Shown here one piece after another: positions 5,264-11,569 of a stretch of 11,569 nucleotides of DNA. Within the stretch, counting starts at the first letter, position 1, and every line of letters begins with the position of its first letter. Under the pieces are notes generated by a model, which worked only from the letters and a program-made list of their open reading frames with translations, made no database searches and was not told where the DNA came from. Location: NCBI GenBank assembly GCA_026982915.1, contig JALWQU010000192.1, forward strand, positions 1 through 11,569, given 5' to 3'. Source of the DNA: Candidatus Altimarinota bacterium. Lineage in GTDB: Bacteria; Patescibacteriota; Gracilibacteria; UBA4473. Both the position numbers and the translations under genes were made by a program.

Positions 5264-5497
5264 ATGCTTTTTCGGATGATGAAAGTAATAATTGGCTTCG
5301 TAGTGTTTGTTTTGGGTATAGGGGCTGGATTAAATCTATCGTTTAGTTCTTTTGAAGAAAAACCAAAGCTAGACACTTCTATTGATGTTAACGATCCAGT
5401 AGTCAAAAATACCTTTAAACTAGAACCGGTTACTTATATGACGACCGCCGTGTCAGGGTTTGCGTCTTCACGAGGCGGCGGGTCTTGTGGGGGATAG
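5264..5497 (+). CDS. small membrane-anchored peptide with Gly-rich, single-Cys C-terminus
   Basis: The protein has 77 residues from ATG 5264; ATGs at 5276 and 5279 are equally possible and give 73 or 72. Residues 5-26 form a hydrophobic signal-anchor or signal peptide (KVIIGFVVFVLGIGAGLNL). A polar middle follows (EEKPKLDTSIDVNDPVVKN), then a terminal SRGGGSCGG with the only cysteine two residues before a Gly-Gly end. The tail should lie outside the membrane. I recognise no family. The gene ends 54 nt before the thioredoxin-fold gene and probably shares its transcript. Open frame continues upstream of 5264 but only antisense to the neighbouring minus-strand gene, so the short form is chosen. 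The stop is TAG. Confidence 0.65.
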   Translation: MLFRMMKVIIGFVVFVLGIGAGLNLSFSSFEEKPKLDTSIDVNDPVVKNTFKLEPVTYMTTAVSGFASSRGGGSCGG

Positions 5498-5551
5498 TTT
5501 TGAGTGATACTTTGGAATGGCTCTGAAATAATTTTTAAAAAATCAAAAAAA

Positions 5552-6937
5552 ATGGCAGAAAAAAAGAAAACGACCGCAAAATCAACTAAGACAAAGAAAA
5601 CCGCTAAGATGGTTATTAAGAAAACAACTAAGGCTTCAGCTGCAAAGAAGGCTGGAGTTAAGAGCGTGACCACAAAGAAGACATTAACGAAAACTACTAC
5701 TAAAAAGACGCCAGTGAAAACAACAACACGCAAAAATACAACAAAATCTAGATCAAAAAAAGTAGATAGACCTATTGTGGTTGTATCCTCTTCGTTTGAT
5801 ATGAGTTCAGCGGCTTGGGTTTGGTTTTTTGTCGCTATGTTATTGGGCGGTCTTTTTATTGGGACGGTTTTGCAATCAAGTGAAAAAGTTAAAGAAACAC
5901 CAAAACCAATGCAAGATATTGCTTATTCGGAGGAAGGAAAGGCGGTTACCGTTGATGGTAATCTGTATGTTTCCGCTAATAAAATTGAAGAAGGACTTCG
6001 TGTTGAGTTGGCAAAAGGGAGTGAGCTAGCCGTCTATGGTGGAAAGACATGGATTCCTGTTCCAGGGAACCCTATAGAGGTTATAGCGGTTACGGATAAG
6101 ACTTGTACTACTTGTAATATTACCAATGATATTGCGGCTCTCCGTCAAAATATTACACCAGCGCTCTTGGTGAGGACGGTTGATGTGCGTTCTGAAGAGG
6201 GAAAGAAGCTTATGAGTGATTTTGCGATAAAGACGGTCCCGCAGTATATTCTAGGTGATGGTGTAGAAAGTTTTAAGGGTGCTGATGGAAAATTGTTTGT
6301 AGAGGCCGCAAAGGAAGTTCTAACGAAAAAAGATGGTAAATACGCCATTATTGGAGCGAAAACAGGTTTTAAGTCTCAGAAATTTATTGCACCACCAGCT
6401 TTTGCCGATCTCGATAAAGAACCCGTTAAAGGAAAGGGGGGTAAGGTTCGAGTGGTGGAATTTACGGATTATCAGTGTCCATTTTGTAAGCGTTTACACG
6501 ATACGAATAAGACCCTTATTGACCGTCTTGTGAAGGAGGGGAAAATTGAATATATCGTCAAGGATTTTCCTTTAGGATTTCATGCAGAAGCACCTTCGGC
6601 TCATAAAGCGGCTAATTGTGTTTTACAAGAATCTGGTAACGAAGCGTACTGGAAAATGAATAATCTTATTTTTGAAAATGGTGCCTCTTGGCAGAAAATA
6701 GGACCTGATAAAGCTTTAGATTATTTTGTTTTGGAAGCCGATAAACTGGGTGTTGATATTGCCGAATGCGTAAAAAGCACCGCTATTGATGAAGAGATAA
6801 AGGCGGACCAAACAGAAGGTTCTACCTATGGTGTCAGTGGTACACCTGCTCTATTTATCGGTAAAAGTATTATGCCAGGGGCTATTGATGCGACCACTTT
6901 TGAAGCGGCTGTTGAAGCCGAAATGGCGACTAAGTAA
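5552..6937 (+). CDS. membrane protein with Lys/Thr-rich tail, thioredoxin-like domain and DsbA-like domain
   Basis: The 461 residues contain, in order, a Lys/Thr/Ala-rich basic tail (1-70, histone-H1-like), a membrane helix (about 87-107, WVWFFVAMLLGGLFIGTVL), a first thioredoxin-fold domain (about 165-265) with C185-T-T-C188 and a likely cis-Pro at 230 (TVPQYIL), and a second DsbA-like thioredoxin domain (about 298-461) with C309-P-F-C312 and cis-Pro in SGTPALFIG (P432). C356 and C405 are the extra pair common in this DsbA group. The catalytic domains should face outside and the tail inside. The role is probably disulfide formation or isomerisation in exported proteins. The ATG at 5552 is preferred over a GTG at 5504, which adds an unlikely 16-residue extension. 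The adjacent secreted gene encodes clustered cysteines, likely substrates. Confidence 0.88.
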   Translation: MAEKKKTTAKSTKTKKTAKMVIKKTTKASAAKKAGVKSVTTKKTLTKTTTKKTPVKTTTRKNTTKSRSKKVDRPIVVVSSSFDMSSAAWVWFFVAMLLGGLFIGTVLQSSEKVKETPKPMQDIAYSEEGKAVTVDGNLYVSANKIEEGLRVELAKGSELAVYGGKTWIPVPGNPIEVIAVTDKTCTTCNITNDIAALRQNITPALLVRTVDVRSEEGKKLMSDFAIKTVPQYILGDGVESFKGADGKLFVEAAKEVLTKKDGKYAIIGAKTGFKSQKFIAPPAFADLDKEPVKGKGGKVRVVEFTDYQCPFCKRLHDTNKTLIDRLVKEGKIEYIVKDFPLGFHAEAPSAHKAANCVLQESGNEAYWKMNNLIFENGASWQKIGPDKALDYFVLEADKLGVDIAECVKSTAIDEEIKADQTEGSTYGVSGTPALFIGKSIMPGAIDATTFEAAVEAEMATK

Positions 6938-6979
6938 TACGACTATTATCTATTAGATCATTCTTTTGCCATGTTTATA

Positions 6980-7003
6980 AAGGCAATGCAACCTTATTGC
7001 TTT
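6980..7003 (+). terminator. hairpin after the DsbA-like gene
   Basis: AAGGCAAT (6980-6987) pairs with ATTGCTTT (6996-7003) as eight pairs including one G-U, with an 8-nt loop, about 43 nt past the stop. No U-tract follows, so it may be a 3'-end stabilising hairpin rather than a full terminator. The rest of 6938-7067 shows no gene. Confidence 0.35.
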
Positions 7004-7055
7004 GAGCGTTCTAGGTAAATGATTTAAGCTATTCGGTATAGTGCTCTTAACCCTC

Positions 7056-7061
7056 TATAAT
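7056..7061 (+). promoter_or_regulatory. consensus -10 box placed for a leaderless transcript
   Basis: A perfect TATAAT ends 6 nt before the ATG at 7068, so transcription would begin at or within a base or two of the start codon. The -35 is poor (TTCGGT at 7032-7037, 18-nt spacer). No Shine-Dalgarno precedes the ATG, which fits leaderless initiation. Confidence 0.5.
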
Positions 7062-7067
7062 CGTTAT

Positions 7068-10000
7068 ATGTTTTATTCCAACCCTCATAAATACTGGAAA
7101 AAAGGCCTAAGTATCGGTCTTTTATTTACACTGTTGACATCTCTAATACCGGTTTCGGTAGTTAGTGCGATTGTTGCTCCACCGGAAGTGCCCACTCCAC
7201 CTAAGGTTATAGAAGAACCACTTTTGGCAATATTGGTTGAAAAGGAGCTTTATGCCGATAAGGACCTACAGCAAAAAATAAAACGATATGCGACGGATGG
7301 TGCAAAGTCTATTAGTGGTCGTTCAGTGATCGTGCCTTTGTCTCACGATACGAATCCAAAAGATATTTATGAAGGTCTAGCCGATCTTTATTTTATGGGG
7401 GATAAAGGAGATCTTACTTCAAAGCTAAAAGGGGTGGTTCTTTTTGGTGACATTCCGCTACCAGTGGTAGAAAAAGAAGGGCGACTATGGGCGACCATTT
7501 TCCCTTATACTGATTTTGAGGCACGTACGTATCTTTGGAATGATGAAAAAGATCGCTTTGTTTACGATAATGGACGGACTATGCAACCTGAAATTTGGCA
7601 CGGGGTTATTCGTTCTCGTGAAAAAAAACTAAAGGATCAGATTACAGAAATTAGTACTTATTTGGATACGAATCATGAGGTGCATACAGGAGATATAAAA
7701 TTTAAAAATCATATTTTTTACGCGGATACAAAGACGCAGAAAAACATGCCATCGGTTGTGGTTGATCGTTATAATGCTTGGATAAAGTATGCCGAATCCT
7801 TGCAGTATAAGCGTTATAATAAAGCACTTTTTAAGGCGATAGATACAGAATTAAAAGAAAAGAATCCATTACTTTCCTTGTCGGGAGAGCTTTCTGAATC
7901 CCAAAAAGCAGCGGTTATCAATAAAGTTATGGCGGCGACGGGAAAGTCTGCCAGTGAGGTGGCTTCGATGATCGAAGAACAAGATATGTCCCAGGTACCG
8001 GATATGGCTTTGCGATTTATTATTGATCGGTTAGCTATAGATTTTTTGGAAGCCAATAAGTCTTGGACGGAAAATCTTAAAAAACTGACAACCTCAACTG
8101 GTGCTTGGCAAGAACGAGAAGCGGATACAACGGTGAACCTTATCATGCGTAAAGATGCGGGGTCGTTGTTGCGTATGAAAATGCTCAATAATTTACTTGA
8201 GGCGAATTTAGTCGTTCTTCTGAGAGAACATAATGTGGCAGAAGATATTACCGTGCCCCACACAACGACCATTTCAACGGAAAACGGAAGTGTCGAAAAG
8301 CCTCTTTATTGGAATGGGGTTGATCGGAAAAAACTACGAGTAGGGGATTGTTCTCTTTATCGTGGTCGAAGTTGGGAGGTATCGCATCCTTTTTCAAAAA
8401 AAGTCATCTCTAATCGAACGCTTAATGTTGAAACCGTTAATTCTTGCGCGAATATAAAGGAGCCAAGGGCCAAGCGTAACGCTGATAAATATGAAGCTTG
8501 TTGTGCCAAAAATCTTAAATTTGAGAATAATAAATTTGATATTTCGGCTTGTGATACGGGATCAAAATGGGTGATAGAGGCTAAAAAACCAGTACATCAT
8601 GGAGCGGAATTACCCGTATTTGATTTTAAGGGGACACAAGAGGCTTCTGGGGTAGATGGAGCTTATGGTTGTGATGAAATACGGGATGACAGTAATCAGG
8701 CCGAAGAAGTCGCTACACGATTTGATTCGCTTATGATTCATGTGGAGCCCGCGATGGAGGTTGTCGAAATTCATGAGAAAAATCTTAAAATAAAGGATTT
8801 ACCCGTTGATGATCCTCATGGGTTTTCTTTTTATGATCATGAAAAAAAGTTTCATCGTTTAGATTTCCCCAATCTTTTTGATCTTAGGGGGGTGGTTACC
8901 TCTGAAGCAGACATAGAGAATAAGGTCCGATCTTTTTTAGAAAATGAAATAGCCACGATTAACGAATTTACTCAAAAAGGGAATGCAGAAACCGCCAAAA
9001 GATACAAAAAAGATAAGCAACTAAACTGGCCTGGAGCTTCTTATGCTTTGCCTGCTGGTTCACGGCTCGAAGGTGCTTGTACTTATCAGAAGAAATTTGG
9101 TAATCCTGATGAGTTTACCAAGCAAATAACCTGGACAGAATCTTGTTCTTTTTCGCCTCCTGCAAATGCCGAACCACCCGTGACAGAAGAACCTATTAAT
9201 ACTTCTAATCGAATAGTTCGTTTTTATGAATCCGGCAAAGAAATATCGCAAGACGAAGTAGAAAAACTCCTGGCCATAATTGACGCCAAAAAATTATTAG
9301 GTGCTTACGATTGGATAGATCGACCACTAGAAGAAAAACAAAATATAGCCCTTGAAAAAGCTTTGGGGGACATAGAGGAAGCCCAATCATTTTTTGATGA
9401 CCCGCTTATGAATGGTTATGAGTTGGTCAATCTTTCTGGGGATATGACCGATGGATCAAGCTTTTTATTAGATTTTACTCCACGGGATTTTGAAGTTGAT
9501 ACTGATTTTATGAAGGCGAAAATTGAAGCGCTTAAAAAGGAAATACCAGAAGCAAAACCAGATAAGCCATTTATAAAAGGAATAAAAAGATTAAAACCGA
9601 TGAATCTTTTGGTCGCGACACCAGAGGGGGTCCAAAAGGTAAAAGTAGCACAGTCACTAAAAGGCGCTATTTTAAAGCCATCGCAAGAAAATATTTTTGT
9701 AGCGGGGAGTGATCCACAGCCGATACCACTTACGTTTACGATTCAAAAGAAAACAGGGGAAGTGGATACGGATAACTATGCAACCGAAGTTTCGCTGAAA
9801 TTTTCATCCAATGATGGTCACCAGTTCTTTGACTTTTATCCGTCGTCAACTATGACGACGGTCGCTGGTAAAGCACATTTTTTCCTTAAACCCAAAGGAA
9901 ATAAGTTTGGGGCGAAATTGGCTATAAACGCGATGGCTAAAAATGGTAATCAGGTTATTACCGCCGATCCTATTCCGGTTCGCGTGACTAAAAAGATTTT

Positions 10001-11569
10001 GAAGGCTTTTGCGGATGATTCTACGCTGATTGCGGGGACAAGGGATGGAACAGATATCCGTATTAAGGTTTATGATGAGGATGAAACCGTGACAAGCGCC
10101 TTTGATGGGAAAATAGTAACGTTGACCACCGATGGGGGAAGTTTTTTAGGAGGGATTAATACCGTTAAGATTGATAATGGTAAAGCGGTTATTCACTTTT
10201 TACCCGGAAGAAAAGCGGGTGATTTTGTGATCAACTTAACCACCGATGCCGAGACACTTCCTAACGCACAGGTACCTATTTATATATCCCCAGATGAACC
10301 GGCTGTTCTGGATTTCAAAAACAGATCGGCTATTTTAGTGGCAGGTGGTGGGTATCAACCGATTGAAGCGGTTGTTATGGATGGATATGGAAATGAAATT
10401 GAAACCATCGCTCATGAAGTATCATGGATGATTGAGGGGGCATCGGTTGAAGATGAAAAAGCAATGGATATAAACCCACGACTTGAGGGGGTTCAAACAT
10501 GGGAGATTGCGGGGAATATGGCGGTATCTATTGAACCGAAAGAAAAATCCGATGTTGTGCGTGTTAGCTTGGATTCTTCTTTGTTACCAAAGGATAAAGG
10601 GGTAAGTCGTGAGTTTCATATTGCTAAAAATCCTATTTTTGAGGTAACGCTTTCGGAGCCTTCTGTCGAGGCAGGGGACAAGAAGTTGATAAAAGGAGTT
10701 ATTAAGGCAAAAACCATGGAGGGCGATCTCATTAAAAATGACTTAACCGCCAATATTTCTATTTCACCGATTAGTCTGGATAGACTGCCTCTTTCGGTGG
10801 ATTTAAAAAAGGGGATTGGGAAGTTTGAGTTTTATTCAACGAATAAAGCCGGTAATTATACGCTGACTTTTGCCTCTAAGGGATTTGTGAATAAAGTGGA
10901 ACCTTTCACGGTTAAGCCGAACAAAAAAGCAAAGGTTATGGTTACCGCTCTTAAAAAATCATGGGCTAAGGATGAAGATACTATTCCTTTGGATATTATT
11001 GTGAGTGATTCCTATGGTAATCAGATTAATACATCGGATAAAATATTCCTGCGTCTTACCAAGAAGAGTGAAGGGCTTGTTGATTTTGAGTCAACGACCA
11101 TCAACCTGAAAAAAGGTCGAGGGGTGGCGCTTCTCCATCCTAAGGGAAAGAGTGGGGAACTAAATATTATTGCTCATGGGGAAGGGGTTATTGATGGATT
11201 TATAGATCTTAACCTAGGATATGCCTTGTCTATTGCAGAGGTGAAAAAGCACTTTTCACCAAAATCATTATTTATGATTCTTACGGGAGGCGCTTATGAA
11301 AACCTCATTCAGTCACAAAATATAGCGACGAATCTTTTATTTTCGGGTAAAACACAAGCGATTGTGACGATGAGTGCTCCGTTTCAGTCGGTTAAAACGC
11401 ATTATGGCTTTATCAGTCAAGAGGGAACTATCTCCGAATCACTGACGGTAAAATTTGTGCTTGAACAACCACAGCCGCAAGTTTTAATCCTGGATAAAAA
11501 GAAACCGTTAGTGCGTGCTAAGATTGTTTTTGACCAAAAGCCCGGTGTTTGGATTAATAAAAAACAAAA
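7068..11569 (+). CDS. giant secreted multidomain surface protein (3' end beyond window)
   Basis: The frame is open for 1,500 codons to the window edge. Residues 1-34 are a signal peptide (KYWKK, a hydrophobic core, VSA cleavage site). About 80-220 contain VVLFGDIPLP (near 122-131) and PEIWHGVIRS, a pattern reminiscent of gingipain-like (C25) Rossmann domains, but I see no catalytic GHG or Cys, so it may be inactive or unrelated. Residues 428-693 hold all eight cysteines seen (428, 460, 478, 479, 495, 535, 671, 693). From about 850 on come beta-rich modules. The clearest Ig/invasin-like ones begin near 978, 1075, 1188, 1288 and 1384, with motifs such as LTTDGGSF and DGYGNEI/DSYGNQI. It is probably a cell-surface or envelope protein; no anchor is visible before the window ends. 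Confidence 0.85.
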   Translation, partial: MFYSNPHKYWKKGLSIGLLFTLLTSLIPVSVVSAIVAPPEVPTPPKVIEEPLLAILVEKELYADKDLQQKIKRYATDGAKSISGRSVIVPLSHDTNPKDIYEGLADLYFMGDKGDLTSKLKGVVLFGDIPLPVVEKEGRLWATIFPYTDFEARTYLWNDEKDRFVYDNGRTMQPEIWHGVIRSREKKLKDQITEISTYLDTNHEVHTGDIKFKNHIFYADTKTQKNMPSVVVDRYNAWIKYAESLQYKRYNKALFKAIDTELKEKNPLLSLSGELSESQKAAVINKVMAATGKSASEVASMIEEQDMSQVPDMALRFIIDRLAIDFLEANKSWTENLKKLTTSTGAWQEREADTTVNLIMRKDAGSLLRMKMLNNLLEANLVVLLREHNVAEDITVPHTTTISTENGSVEKPLYWNGVDRKKLRVGDCSLYRGRSWEVSHPFSKKVISNRTLNVETVNSCANIKEPRAKRNADKYEACCAKNLKFENNKFDISACDTGSKWVIEAKKPVHHGAELPVFDFKGTQEASGVDGAYGCDEIRDDSNQAEEVATRFDSLMIHVEPAMEVVEIHEKNLKIKDLPVDDPHGFSFYDHEKKFHRLDFPNLFDLRGVVTSEADIENKVRSFLENEIATINEFTQKGNAETAKRYKKDKQLNWPGASYALPAGSRLEGACTYQKKFGNPDEFTKQITWTESCSFSPPANAEPPVTEEPINTSNRIVRFYESGKEISQDEVEKLLAIIDAKKLLGAYDWIDRPLEEKQNIALEKALGDIEEAQSFFDDPLMNGYELVNLSGDMTDGSSFLLDFTPRDFEVDTDFMKAKIEALKKEIPEAKPDKPFIKGIKRLKPMNLLVATPEGVQKVKVAQSLKGAILKPSQENIFVAGSDPQPIPLTFTIQKKTGEVDTDNYATEVSLKFSSNDGHQFFDFYPSSTMTTVAGKAHFFLKPKGNKFGAKLAINAMAKNGNQVITADPIPVRVTKKILKAFADDSTLIAGTRDGTDIRIKVYDEDETVTSAFDGKIVTLTTDGGSFLGGINTVKIDNGKAVIHFLPGRKAGDFVINLTTDAETLPNAQVPIYISPDEPAVLDFKNRSAILVAGGGYQPIEAVVMDGYGNEIETIAHEVSWMIEGASVEDEKAMDINPRLEGVQTWEIAGNMAVSIEPKEKSDVVRVSLDSSLLPKDKGVSREFHIAKNPIFEVTLSEPSVEAGDKKLIKGVIKAKTMEGDLIKNDLTANISISPISLDRLPLSVDLKKGIGKFEFYSTNKAGNYTLTFASKGFVNKVEPFTVKPNKKAKVMVTALKKSWAKDEDTIPLDIIVSDSYGNQINTSDKIFLRLTKKSEGLVDFESTTINLKKGRGVALLHPKGKSGELNIIAHGEGVIDGFIDLNLGYALSIAEVKKHFSPKSLFMILTGGAYENLIQSQNIATNLLFSGKTQAIVTMSAPFQSVKTHYGFISQEGTISESLTVKFVLEQPQPQVLILDKKKPLVRAKIVFDQKPGVWINKKQ

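Noticed and set aside
5241..5265. TTGATT/TATTAT promoter for the plus-strand minipeptide
   Set aside because: The spacer is only 13 nt, and the -10 overlaps the start codon.
5504..5551. GTG start adding 16 residues to the DsbA-like protein
   Set aside because: The extension is unlike a normal N-terminus, whereas the ATG at 5552 begins a typical MAEKKK.
5194..6964. 13-bp direct repeat ATTAGATCATTCT at 5194-5206 and 6952-6964
   Set aside because: About one such match is expected by chance in a window this size, and the contexts differ.
7814..8272. 152-codon frame on the minus strand inside the giant gene
   Set aside because: It is antisense to a clearly coding 1,500-codon frame, and its product is low-complexity Ser/Ile/Ala without recognisable features.
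1..11569. CRISPR arrays, rRNA genes, transposases
   Set aside because: No regularly spaced repeats, rRNA-like stretches or DDE/HUH transposase motifs were seen on either strand.

Overview
The window reads as a compact bacterial chromosome segment of roughly 40% GC. It most resembles the candidate phyla radiation (Patescibacteria). The reasons are a prolyl-tRNA synthetase lacking its editing insertion, very short intergenic gaps, mostly A/T-rich starts without Shine-Dalgarno sequences, and several small hypothetical membrane or secreted proteins. This assignment is an inference from gene style; no taxonomic marker in the window settles it. The standard genetic code fits throughout: no in-frame TGA interrupts any gene, and no gene with a visible stop uses TGA.

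Left block (1-1646). A tRNA-Val(UAC) and a 46-residue membrane miniprotein lie on the minus strand. Divergent from them, a near-consensus promoter with an embedded palindrome leads into a two-gene unit: a membrane-anchored Excalibur-domain protein and a small HxGH cytidylyltransferase-like protein, overlapping by one base (TAATG). The block from the tRNA's downstream flank to just past the second gene is bounded by a pair of 36-bp imperfect inverted repeats (94-129 and 1558-1593), exactly 1500 bp outer edge to outer edge. About 50 bp beyond the right repeat lies the C-terminal third of DNA polymerase III alpha (dnaE) without its catalytic part, which suggests a rearrangement boundary.

Middle block (1647-5157). 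The dnaE fragment converges on proS (4-bp overlap at the stops). Divergent from proS is a complete YefM-YoeB toxin-antitoxin module. Its promoter carries two TGTAC-type boxes matching the known YefM operator logic, and the toxin keeps the catalytic residues at the same positions as E. coli YoeB (E46, R65, H83, Y84). It converges on a hypothetical protein (4615-5157, minus) that has its own good promoter.

Right block (5264-11569). Three exported or membrane genes follow on the plus strand. The first is a 77-residue anchored peptide ending in a Gly-rich tail with one cysteine. The second is a membrane protein with a histone-H1-like Lys/Thr-rich cytoplasmic tail and two thioredoxin-fold domains (CTTC and DsbA-like CPFC). 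The third is a giant secreted protein, at least 1500 residues and running off the window, with an N-terminal Rossmann-like segment, a cluster of eight cysteines, and successive Ig/invasin-like domains. A reasonable reading is that the DsbA-like protein oxidises exported proteins such as the cysteine-clustered giant next door. The giant gene has a TATAAT placed so that transcription would start at or near its ATG, suggesting a leaderless mRNA.
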